A stretch of 17,581 bases of DNA from DAOQTX01 sp035340715 (GTDB taxonomy: Bacteria > Bacteroidota > Bacteroidia > AKYH767-A > OLB10), in the NCBI GenBank assembly GCA_035340715.1, contig DAOQTX010000053.1, positions 1 to 17,581 on the forward strand, written 5' to 3'. Position numbers and translations under genes: made by a program. Of this stretch, positions 6,548 through 14,297 are shown piece by piece. Below the pieces are notes generated by a model. It was given only the letters and a program-made list of their open reading frames with translations. It searched no databases and was not told the origin of the DNA. Position 1 is the first letter of the stretch. Every line of letters begins with the position of its first letter.

Positions 6548-8608
6548 ATGGCAGATTTAAATATCTTTAGAATCGATATTTCAAATGTAGTGAAAAATAA
6601 AGAGCAGACATCGAATAAATTTTCTTGGCAATCTTCAATACTACATAAACCTAGTATACTTTTCCTTTTTATTTTAACTCCAATAGTGTTCTCAAATGAA
6701 CTACAGGACAACGATACCAGCTTGAAATTGCTGATGCTTTCCGTTTCAATAGCAGTTGCCTTTTTTTATTATAGAAAAAACAACTTCTTAGCTATTTCAG
6801 TAATAAGAACTTTAACAGGGTCTAATATTGTAAAATGCTATGTCCTTTATCTCATTTTATCGATTCCGTATGTTTTTTTAGCTCAAGATATTGGCGATGC
6901 ATTGTATGAATTTATCCGTGCTACTGTTTTTGTATTAATAACATTTCTTTTGGTCTTGCATGCATACAGACACCATAACAATAAAATTCCCAATTGGATA
7001 TTTGCCATACCCTGTTCAGCATTGATCTTTTGTTTATTTGGATTTAAAGATTTGTATGAGTTTATAATGGAACCGGGAGCGAGTTTATTAGCTATTAAAC
7101 CAACGGTATCTTCCACTCTTGGAAATAAAAACTTTTTTGCAGAGACGCTTCTGTTTTCGTTGCCGTTTTCACTCATTGCAATATATAGATACGCAAATAC
7201 GGCCCGCTATTTCTTTTCTATAATAAGCATTGTATCATTGTTTTTCATCATTGTCTTAAAATCAGTTGCGGTTTATATAGGACTAATGATCTTTGTCGCT
7301 TTTTTGTTGTTATTTTATTTTAAATCAAATAAAAAGTTTAGAATTCTTTTAGCTGTTTTAACGCTAGCATTAGTTTCCATTGGAATTAAAATTGCTAGTG
7401 ACCAAATTATTTCTACAAAAGTAACTCAGATCATCAAAGGTGAAATAAACGCGGATAAATTTTCGAAAGCATCCACTTTTGAACGAATGATTATGTGGAG
7501 GAATTCGGTAAAAATGATTCAAGAGTATCCTATGGGGGCCGGCTGGACCGATTGGAAAATTCTATTCCCAAAATATGGCTTAGGCGATGAAGCGTATATG
7601 CAGGAAGGTTCTGTAAAATTTATTAACCCACATAATGATTACTTGTATATGACTGCTGAGAGAAGCATTTTATCCACGCTCATCTTTCTGGCTATCTGCT
7701 TTTTCTCAATTATAAGATTAACAAAAGTCGCCCATCGATCCGATTCAGACCATTTTAAATTTGCTTGTTATTCCATTGCAGCAGGAATCGTCTCCTTTCT
7801 ATCCGTAATGTTGTTTTCTTTTCCAATGGAAAGAACATATAGTTTTTTACTCTTCAGTTCTTTTATTTCTATGGCAATTTTTGTCGACACGGTCAATCCA
7901 ATTAAAAAAAACCAAACTGAGCTACGAAGCAATTGGCTTCCATATATTTTCTTAATCGTTTTTTTGATTTCATTTCTAACATTTGCAAAGCGATTGAATG
8001 GCGAATATCACATGACCAATTCCATGAAGGCTCAAAAAGCCAAACAATGGTCCAAAATGGAATTCGAGTCTAAAGCTGCATTGAACTTTTTCTATCAATA
8101 TGACTTTACTGCTACACCAATAATTTGGCATATCGCCAGATCCAAATTGTATCAAAGATCAAATGAAAATATGCTTAACTTGATGATTCAGGCTGAACAG
8201 CAAAGTCCTTATCACGTTAATATACTCAGTGATATAGGTTCCATCTATTATAGGACTGGTCAGTTTTCTAAAGCAACAACTTACTACCAAAAAGTTCAAT
8301 CGATTTCACCTCAATTTCCTGATGCAATAATCAATCTTGCCGTGATGCAACACAATCAAAACAACAGCGATAGTGCTATGGTGTTGTTATCCACCCTTAA
8401 TCGATATAGTGTAGAGCATCAGGCCATAATTGGAATAATATTACAAGATGCTTCTAAAAGGTGGATGAGAAAAACAGACTTTAAAAATAAGTTATCCTAC
8501 TCAAAATGGGTTGATGACCCAATCTTCCTAATGTATGTTTACAAAAAATCTCTAAATGAAAATAAAGATTTTATGACCGCATTATCGGATACGCTAAAAA
8601 AAATGTGA
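6548..8608 (+). CDS. O-antigen ligase/polymerase-like membrane protein with C-terminal TPRs
   Basis: Wzy/WaaL-superfamily proteins either polymerise repeat units or transfer a finished glycan onto lipid A or protein at the periplasmic face of the inner membrane. The 686-residue protein has about a dozen hydrophobic segments between residues 35 and 480, the SSTLGNKNFFAETL stretch at 188-201 typical of the family, a large periplasmic loop with FERMIMWRNSV at 311-321, and PHNDYLYMTAE at 361-371 with His362 at the conserved loop position. After the last helix (about 463-480) a soluble part holds at least two TPR-like repeats at about 554-620. WaaL-type ligase, Wzy polymerase and protein glycosyltransferase cannot be told apart from sequence alone. 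It pairs with the divergent Wzz-like gene; no glycosyltransferases are nearby. A 5-of-6 match to the -7 consensus (TTCTTTTG, 6502-6509) lies inside the Wzz-like ORF. Confidence 0.82.
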   Translation: MADLNIFRIDISNVVKNKEQTSNKFSWQSSILHKPSILFLFILTPIVFSNELQDNDTSLKLLMLSVSIAVAFFYYRKNNFLAISVIRTLTGSNIVKCYVLYLILSIPYVFLAQDIGDALYEFIRATVFVLITFLLVLHAYRHHNNKIPNWIFAIPCSALIFCLFGFKDLYEFIMEPGASLLAIKPTVSSTLGNKNFFAETLLFSLPFSLIAIYRYANTARYFFSIISIVSLFFIIVLKSVAVYIGLMIFVAFLLLFYFKSNKKFRILLAVLTLALVSIGIKIASDQIISTKVTQIIKGEINADKFSKASTFERMIMWRNSVKMIQEYPMGAGWTDWKILFPKYGLGDEAYMQEGSVKFINPHNDYLYMTAERSILSTLIFLAICFFSIIRLTKVAHRSDSDHFKFACYSIAAGIVSFLSVMLFSFPMERTYSFLLFSSFISMAIFVDTVNPIKKNQTELRSNWLPYIFLIVFLISFLTFAKRLNGEYHMTNSMKAQKAKQWSKMEFESKAALNFFYQYDFTATPIIWHIARSKLYQRSNENMLNLMIQAEQQSPYHVNILSDIGSIYYRTGQFSKATTYYQKVQSISPQFPDAIINLAVMQHNQNNSDSAMVLLSTLNRYSVEHQAIIGIILQDASKRWMRKTDFKNKLSYSKWVDDPIFLMYVYKKSLNENKDFMTALSDTLKKM
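6582..6589 (-). promoter_or_regulatory. Candidate -7 promoter box for the Wzz-like gene, inside the ligase ORF
   Basis: The minus strand reads TACATTTG, a perfect TAnnTTTG match, 39 bases upstream of the Wzz-like start codon. Because the two divergent starts are 5 bases apart, a promoter for the minus-strand gene has to lie within the 5' part of the ligase gene, where this box is. No clear -33 TTG is visible, so the call is tentative. Confidence 0.4.
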
Positions 8609-8624
8609 TCGGCATTTGCTGATC
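8607..8624 (+). terminator. Hairpin after the ligase-like gene, possible terminator
   Basis: GATCGGC and GCTGATC pair over 7 positions (one G-U) around an ATTT loop, beginning within the stop codon of the ligase-like gene. It is followed by a mixed AT-rich sequence and not by a T-run, so termination efficiency is doubtful. Confidence 0.3.
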
Positions 8625-8670
8625 GTCTAACATTTATATATAAATTCACATTATTAAAAAAAGGAATGTC

Positions 8671-10968
8671 ATGAAAAAAGTTCTTACCCTACTCCTTGGA
8701 TATTTGGTTATAACTGCTAGTCTACAGGCTCAAACCATCAACAGCATGTCACCTGATACCGCATATAATAATCAAGTCATAGATCCTGTAATTACCGCTA
8801 GTAATTTATTTTTTCAAACTTCATCACCAAGTGGTGATATCTATCAAATTTATATCAAACAAGGAGGTTATACCTCTTATTTGTTTGATGTATTCACTTT
8901 TTGGCAATATTCTATCAATGTAGTAAATGATACTGCTTTTATCGACAATTATACTGTTCCATTAAATGCCCCATTAGGTCTTTATGATCTTTATGTTGTT
9001 AATAATTGGCTCTATACGTATGTTCTCCCAAATGCATTTGAAATATTACCTCCTGATGGGTACGCTCAAGGTAAAGCCTACAACGATTTAGATTCAAGTG
9101 GTACTTATACTGTTGGAGAACCTGGGCTTGCTAATATATTATTCAATATTAATCCTGGTAATTATTCTGTCTTGAGCGATTCACTTGGCAATTTCAGTGC
9201 ACCGCTATTCAATGGAACTTATACCATTACAAGAATAAACGATCCAAACAATTATTATTACCAAACGGCACCTGCAAGTGGTAATTATAATTTTACCATT
9301 TCGAATAACAATTCCACCGGATTAGATTTTGGATTGAGAAGAAAACTTATTAGCATCTCTCCAAATTATGGATTTCAGTATCATACAACATCCGGATATA
9401 TAACCAGTGAGGGGTTATTTACGTCAGCGCCACAGCAGGCGTATCTGAGACATAAAAATGGCAACACTGTATTCTTGACCAATCTATCTGTATCTAGCAC
9501 AGATTACCTCAACTTTACAGCACCATTTGTATCGCAATATATTGGTGTTTATTCTTTATTTGTTCGAATGGGATCTGTTTGGCATCAACTTCCTGATTGT
9601 TTTACACTTTTACCACCAGATGGATATATAAGTGGCAGTGTATTTTACGACTATAATAGTAATGGAATTCGAGATACCAATGATGTCCCAATACCCAATC
9701 AAGACCTGCTTTTAACTCCTCCTGTAATTTATTCGATAACCAATAGTTTAGGACAATACAATTTTGGGGTTTTAAATGGTAGTTATACCGTAACCTATCT
9801 AGCTAATCCGAATTATATTCCTACTAGCCCGGTAAACCAATCTGTAGTAATCAATAATAATAATGTTAACAACATCAATTTCGGGATAGTTATTCCTCCT
9901 TCTGTCGATAGCATAAACGCCTCTATGAGCAGTTCATTACCTCGCTGCTTTACCCAAGTAGGAGATTATTTGCAAGCAACAAACTTTAGTGGTCATCCTA
10001 TTGATGGTCGCTTATATTTTATAAAAAGCTCAAGCGTATCATTCAATTCTTCCATTCCATTACCGGACTATAACTCTAATGATACGCTGTATTGGAATTT
10101 CTATAATATCGATCCTCTTAAATCGTTTAATGTATCTGTAAACCTTACAATGCCCGGACCAGGCACTATTATTACTCGAACAATCATAGTGCACAGTTAT
10201 GATTCATTGCAAAATGTTATTACATCCGATCAAGAATCTAAAACCCAAACGGTGGTTTGTTCATTTGATCCTAACGATAAACAAGTGAGTCCTATTGGCA
10301 TTGGCTCACAGAATTACACGCTATTTTCTGATGAATTGTTTTATAAAATCCGATTCCAAAATACAGGAAACGATACAGCCTTTAATGTCTTTATATATGA
10401 TACGTTAGATGCATCGCTGGATTTTAACACTTTTAAATTTGTAAATTCCAGTCATAATGCCACAGTTGAATTAAATAAAACAAATGGTGCAGTTAAATTT
10501 AGTTTTAAAAATATTCATTTGCCAGATAGCAATGTGGATGAACCCATGAGTCATGGATTTATCGAATATTCCATTCATTGCTTAAGTGGTTTGGCTGCCA
10601 ATACCATTGTTGATAATACTGCTCATATTGTTTTTGATTTAAATGACGCCATTGTTACCAACACAGTCAGCAACACTATGGTATATGTAATACCGCTTTT
10701 TGTTAATTCTAATGAACCGGAATTGCAAAATTGTTTTGTGTTCCCCAATCCGGTCAGCGATATCGTTCGCATTAGATTTGAAAATCTAAATGATATAAAT
10801 AATGAGCTGAAAATTTTTGATAACAAAGGAGCATTGGTGTTAGAAGTAGAATTTCATCAGTCTGAATTAATAGTTCCCTTAACTGGTCTTGCACAAGGGC
10901 ATTATTCTTTTATCGTTGTAAACCGTGATGGATTAAAAACAGGACAAGGAGAATTTATTAAACAATAG
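8671..10968 (+). CDS. Secreted T9SS cargo protein with duplicated IPT/SdrD-B-like modules and DUF7619-like domain
   Basis: A 765-residue surface or secreted protein. Residues 1-21 are a signal peptide ending in LQAQ. Residues about 22-222 and 224-405 are two copies of one module: an IPT/Ig-like beta domain ending in a shared LLPPDGY or ILPPDGY (125-131, 313-319), then an SdrD-B-like domain with a calcium-loop-like Asp/Asn segment (YNDLDSSGTY; YDYNSNGIRDTND). About 410-675 resembles the DUF7619 domain of Bacteroidota surface proteins, with CSFDPNDKQVSP at 530-541 and AHIVFDLNDAIVTN at 651-664. The C-terminal about 80 residues are a type A T9SS sorting domain starting FPNPVSD and ending with the lysine-rich strand TGQGEFIKQ. 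No catalytic domain is seen; an adhesive or structural role is inferred. An AAGGA Shine-Dalgarno-like sequence at 8661-8665 supports the start, unusual for this phylum. Confidence 0.88.
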   Translation: MKKVLTLLLGYLVITASLQAQTINSMSPDTAYNNQVIDPVITASNLFFQTSSPSGDIYQIYIKQGGYTSYLFDVFTFWQYSINVVNDTAFIDNYTVPLNAPLGLYDLYVVNNWLYTYVLPNAFEILPPDGYAQGKAYNDLDSSGTYTVGEPGLANILFNINPGNYSVLSDSLGNFSAPLFNGTYTITRINDPNNYYYQTAPASGNYNFTISNNNSTGLDFGLRRKLISISPNYGFQYHTTSGYITSEGLFTSAPQQAYLRHKNGNTVFLTNLSVSSTDYLNFTAPFVSQYIGVYSLFVRMGSVWHQLPDCFTLLPPDGYISGSVFYDYNSNGIRDTNDVPIPNQDLLLTPPVIYSITNSLGQYNFGVLNGSYTVTYLANPNYIPTSPVNQSVVINNNNVNNINFGIVIPPSVDSINASMSSSLPRCFTQVGDYLQATNFSGHPIDGRLYFIKSSSVSFNSSIPLPDYNSNDTLYWNFYNIDPLKSFNVSVNLTMPGPGTIITRTIIVHSYDSLQNVITSDQESKTQTVVCSFDPNDKQVSPIGIGSQNYTLFSDELFYKIRFQNTGNDTAFNVFIYDTLDASLDFNTFKFVNSSHNATVELNKTNGAVKFSFKNIHLPDSNVDEPMSHGFIEYSIHCLSGLAANTIVDNTAHIVFDLNDAIVTNTVSNTMVYVIPLFVNSNEPELQNCFVFPNPVSDIVRIRFENLNDINNELKIFDNKGALVLEVEFHQSELIVPLTGLAQGHYSFIVVNRDGLKTGQGEFIKQ

Positions 10969-10998
10969 AACAAGATTATTCTTCTTACCTATATTTTT

Positions 10999-11067
10999 CG
11001 ATCAGCAAAAGATCGTTCGTTTAATTATTAGCAATGTTTACAACCATTGCAGCATGGCTTTTTGCTG
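10999..11067. terminator. Cluster of small hairpins between convergent genes
   Basis: The 112-base convergent gap between the T9SS protein and the beta-propeller gene holds three short stem-loops: CGATC/GATCG (10999-11015), GCAATG/CATTGC (11031-11050) and CAGCA/TGCTG (11050-11067, T-rich loop). None has a classic trailing T-tract. Their position between two converging stops suggests a bidirectional terminator region, but each stem is only 5-6 pairs. I see no gene in the gap. Confidence 0.25.
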
Positions 11068-11080
11068 GATTCACTGATTA

Positions 11081-13045
11081 TTAAAATCCATAGGCTACTA
11101 AGTCTCGTATTCCTTTGCGATAATAAATTCTATTTTCTACTACATCTACTTCATATACCGGTTCTTTGTCTTTACCTAAGTCGATAAATGTACCAACTTC
11201 TCCGGTGTCTTTGTTCATCTCTTGTAGGCCCACTTTTTTTGCATCGGTTTGTGTCATCATCAACAAACTAGAGTTTGATTCTGCACTCGCTTTAAAACGT
11301 GTATTCATTGCCTTGAATGCTTTTCCCGCATACGAAAAACCAGCTTCACTTAGTTGACCATATACCGTACTCAATCCCGCAGTAACCTCTTTACCTATTG
11401 CTGCATTCACATCGCCTTTTTCAACTTTTATTTGTGTAGAGGCCGCTCCAAATGCAGCAGATGCATAACCCGACACTGCTCCTACATAAGCAGCACGTAT
11501 GGCATACGCAGCATACAATGCTCTTGTTAATCCCGGAAGACGAGGGGCTTCCATGTACTTTTGAAAAGTCAACTTTCCATCAAAGGATAGCATGGCCATG
11601 TTCTGATCGGAAGTCACTAAAATTCCTTTATCACGAATTTCAAGGTATCGCGCATCTTCTTTGCCCTCGAATTTTAATGGAGCAGATGAAACGGTTCTTA
11701 ATGAAGCATCTTTTTTATTAAATGCATAGAGTAAATCATCTTTTAAATTGAAGACAAACAACTCATGATCTTTATCGGCACTAAGCGAAATACCTCCATT
11801 AATGGCCTTATCCAAAATAAATGCACCGGTGTTCAAATCATACACATCGGTTTCTTCATTCGTTAACACGATCAGTTTTGATCCCGACTGAATGATTCGA
11901 CTAACATCTCCACTGATGGTAGCGGGTTTAGAAAATTTTTCTTCCTGGGTAATTGGATCTAGCAAATAGATATAGTTTTTAGAAGAAGATCCGCTCAATA
12001 CTCTACTGTTAACGATCATTCCTTCTTTCATCTGTGTATAGTTCAAAACTGATCCTTTTAACACCACTCCTCTACCCTTTTTTCCTAACAAAGTTGCTCC
12101 TGTTTTATAATCCAATAAATTAATTCGTGCATTGCCCGAACTCATCGGACAAATGAGAAGACCAGAAGGTGTGTTTATTACGGTTCCCAACAAATCATTC
12201 ATTACTACAGGCTTCTCCCACTTATACGATCCATCTTTCAGATCAAATGCCATATATTGATTGGTATAAGAAATAGTTGTTTGTCCGTTCACTGTTGATT
12301 CTTTTTTGGTTTGCGCTGCTACGTAAACTATTCCAGGAATACCATCCGCCATCATAATGCTTGCAACCAAATCGTTTGGATTAAAAACCGAGCTCGAACC
12401 TTTATCAAGCATTCCCATAAACCCAGCTAATTTTTCAAACTTCGGATCTATACTCTTTTTCCAAACAGACTCTCCACTTTGTACATTCATCCTATAGGTA
12501 AAAAACATGGTTGTTAAAATGCACGACTCTTTATCTAAATCGTAGCAGGCAGACACCATTCCAAAATCACTGCTCTTAGTCCAGCGCGTCTTTCCGTTAC
12601 TCATATCAATCATAGATATAGCAGGATTTCGCTCGCCTTTCAATCCGACAATCATAATAGAGGAGGATTGATATAAAAAGAAGGTATTAACAACAGAAGT
12701 ATAACCTGCATCTTTGGTGCTAAAAGCAATATTACCTTCAATGGGTTCAATGATGTAAAAATCTCCCTTCAAGGTTTTGATGCTTATAAATGGGGTACCA
12801 TCAATTTGCGTATAACTGCTTTCTTGTGCCCCGGCAATTTCGCCTTGTGTCCACGAAATATTTCCTGTTGATGGATCAACACCATTCAAAGAATTTTGTC
12901 CGGCTACTACGATATACCCCAATGGAGTTATCCGAGTCCAGGCGATATTATCTGTAAAAGTTGTTTTCCATAATTCTTTACTCTGTCCACAAACCAGTAA
13001 TATGCTTAATGCAAAAAATAAAATGGTGCTGCCTATTTTTCTCAT
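11081..13045 (-). CDS. Secreted PQQ-like beta-propeller protein with Ala-rich helical insertion
   Basis: A 654-residue exported protein; residues 1-20 are a signal peptide (hydrophobic core ILFFALSILLVCG). The cysteine at 19 is followed by GQS and could be a lipobox, but the context VCGQS does not fit well. From about residue 24 to 500 there are repeated beta-propeller blades of the PQQ-like/WD type, with blade motifs such as VDPSTGNISWTQG, IDMSNGKTRWTK, MNVQSGESVWKK and FDLKDGSYKWEK. No dehydrogenase active-site residues are evident, so this is a scaffold-type propeller and not an alcohol dehydrogenase. Residues about 505-585 are rich in Ala, Gly and Tyr and look helical, after which a final blade resumes (NKDTGEVGTFIDLGKDKEPV). 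It may sit in the periplasm or outer membrane. Function unknown. Confidence 0.75.
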   Translation of the reverse strand: MRKIGSTILFFALSILLVCGQSKELWKTTFTDNIAWTRITPLGYIVVAGQNSLNGVDPSTGNISWTQGEIAGAQESSYTQIDGTPFISIKTLKGDFYIIEPIEGNIAFSTKDAGYTSVVNTFFLYQSSSIMIVGLKGERNPAISMIDMSNGKTRWTKSSDFGMVSACYDLDKESCILTTMFFTYRMNVQSGESVWKKSIDPKFEKLAGFMGMLDKGSSSVFNPNDLVASIMMADGIPGIVYVAAQTKKESTVNGQTTISYTNQYMAFDLKDGSYKWEKPVVMNDLLGTVINTPSGLLICPMSSGNARINLLDYKTGATLLGKKGRGVVLKGSVLNYTQMKEGMIVNSRVLSGSSSKNYIYLLDPITQEEKFSKPATISGDVSRIIQSGSKLIVLTNEETDVYDLNTGAFILDKAINGGISLSADKDHELFVFNLKDDLLYAFNKKDASLRTVSSAPLKFEGKEDARYLEIRDKGILVTSDQNMAMLSFDGKLTFQKYMEAPRLPGLTRALYAAYAIRAAYVGAVSGYASAAFGAASTQIKVEKGDVNAAIGKEVTAGLSTVYGQLSEAGFSYAGKAFKAMNTRFKASAESNSSLLMMTQTDAKKVGLQEMNKDTGEVGTFIDLGKDKEPVYEVDVVENRIYYRKGIRDLVAYGF

Positions 13046-13165
13046 AGTGTAAAATGTTGGTTAGAATATGGTACAATATAACAACACATGATGAATTACC
13101 CATAAATTGTAACATGCATTCAGGCAATGTTCACCAGACAAATCAAATTATCCTATTTTTACAAT

Positions 13166-13783
13166 ATGAATAGCAAAGAGCATTGGGAAGAAGTTTATCG
13201 ATCAAAAAATTTTGAAGAAGTGAGTTGGTATCAAGCGGTGCCCGAAACTGCCTTAGCGTTTATCGATGAATTAAAGATTCCAAAAAATGCTGCCATAATG
13301 GATGCAGGAGGTGGCGACAGTTACTTATCGGAGTATTTGTTACAGAAAGGTTTTTGCAATGTAAGTGTACTCGACATTTCAAAGCAAGCTTTACAGAAAG
13401 TCCAACAGCGACTTGGTTCTATGTCATCACAGATTCAATGGGTAGAAGCTGACATTTCAAATCTAAAATTGACAAAATAATACGATGTGTGGCACGATCG
13501 TGCTGCGTTTCATTTTTTAACCAATGAAAAAGATATTGAGCATTATATTTCATCGGTTCATAGTGCACTTAACGAAGGAGGAATTTTTATTATTGGAACT
13601 TTCTCCGAAAACGGACCTCTTAAATGTAGTGGATTACCCATTCAACAATATTCCAGAGAGAAGATGATTTCGTTGTTGAAACTCTGTTTTGAAAATATTA
13701 AATGTATCGAAAGTGATCATAAAACGCCTTTCGGCACTCAACAAAATTTTCTTTTTTGCAGTTTTAAAAAAATCAATTCTTGA
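13166..13783 (+). pseudogene. Class I SAM-dependent methyltransferase interrupted by one in-frame TAA
   Basis: The frame from ATG 13166 to TGA 13781-13783 encodes 205 codons, of which codon 105 (13478-13480) is TAA. Both sides are in the same frame and together give a complete small methyltransferase: the N-terminal HWEEVYRSKNFEEVSWYQ, the SAM-binding motif I IMDAGGGDSYLS at 44-55, the acidic VLDIS at 68-72, WVEADIS at 92-98, then after the stop YDVWHDRAAFHFLT, GTFSENGPLKCSGLPIQQYS and a C-terminal TPFGTQQNF. Homologs I know of this family run straight through this point, with a KYDLWHDRAVFHFLT-like continuation, so only one codon is missing. A further upstream in-frame ATG (13127) is not favoured because the family begins near MNSKEHW. 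Substrate unknown. Recent nonsense mutation, sequencing error and readthrough are all possible; there is no frameshift. Confidence 0.85.
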
Positions 13784-14244
13784 TGTACACAAAAAATCAA
13801 ATTATTGAAAGCTCGCTGCAAATTCAAAAGAAAGCAGAAATCATTTTCGATGCAATTGTTGATCCCAACAACATGAAGAACTATTTCATTTCTGAAAGCA
13901 ATGGTAGAATGGAATCGGGCAGAACCTTACAGTGGAAGTTTCCGGAATTTGATGAGCAATTCGAAGTGCGCGTAAAAGAAATTGAGAGTCCATCTTTCAT
14001 CTCATTTGAATGGGACGAAAAGGATAAAGCCTATCGGGTTGAAATAAAAATAAAACCATTTGATGATCAATCCTGTGTGGTACATATCTCAGAATCGAGT
14101 TGTGATGATGAGTCTATTGACATAGAAAAAATTAAAAGAAATACAGGAGGCTGGGCCAATTTTCTTGCCTGCATGAAAGCTTATATCGAGTTTGGTATCA
14201 ACCTGCGCAAAGGCTCATTCGATTATTATAAAGGAAAGATCTAA
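13783..14244 (+). CDS. AHSA1/SRPBCC-domain protein (START-like fold)
   Basis: A 153-residue cytoplasmic protein of the SRPBCC superfamily, AHSA1-like branch. These proteins form a helix-grip cavity that binds hydrophobic ligands; most bacterial members have no known role. Visible family features: IESSLQIQKKAEIIFDAIVDPNNMKNYF at 7-34 (in pieces IESSLQIQKK and AEIIFDAIVDPNNMK), the GRTLQWKFPEFD strand pair, SFISFEWDE, and the C-terminal helix NTGGWANFLACMKAYIEFG. I chose ATG 13783, which shares one base with the methyltransferase stop (TGATG), over a TTG at 13780. This overlap suggests translational coupling, so the nonsense codon upstream may reduce its expression. It ends just before a strong hairpin. 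Confidence 0.85.
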   Translation: MYTKNQIIESSLQIQKKAEIIFDAIVDPNNMKNYFISESNGRMESGRTLQWKFPEFDEQFEVRVKEIESPSFISFEWDEKDKAYRVEIKIKPFDDQSCVVHISESSCDDESIDIEKIKRNTGGWANFLACMKAYIEFGINLRKGSFDYYKGKI

Positions 14245-14276
14245 AAAAGAAAGGTCTGCATTTGCATGCAGACCTT
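14243..14276 (-). terminator. Rho-independent terminator of the YceI gene
   Basis: AAGGTCTGCAT (14251-14261) and ATGCAGACCTT (14266-14276) form a perfect 11-base-pair stem with a TTGC loop. Read on the minus strand it is followed by TC and six T residues, the classic intrinsic-terminator layout, 21 bases after the YceI stop codon. The T-run is the complement of the A-run overlapping the stop codon of the convergent SRPBCC gene. On the plus strand the hairpin has A-rich upstream and weakly T-rich downstream sequence, so it may act on both transcripts. Confidence 0.85.
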
Positions 14277-14297
14277 AACTCATTTTATACAGGCTGA

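Noticed and set aside
11452..11721. Plus-strand ORF of 89 codons opposite the beta-propeller gene
   Set aside because: No recognisable protein features; it is a shadow of the minus-strand gene's repetitive Ala-rich codons.
13154..13161. TATTTTTA as a -7 box for the methyltransferase
   Set aside because: It ends 4 bases before the start codon and lacks the final G of the consensus.
13487..13783. Second methyltransferase half as an independent 98-residue gene from a GTG start
   Set aside because: It is in frame with the first half and begins in the middle of a conserved motif, so it is part of one interrupted gene.
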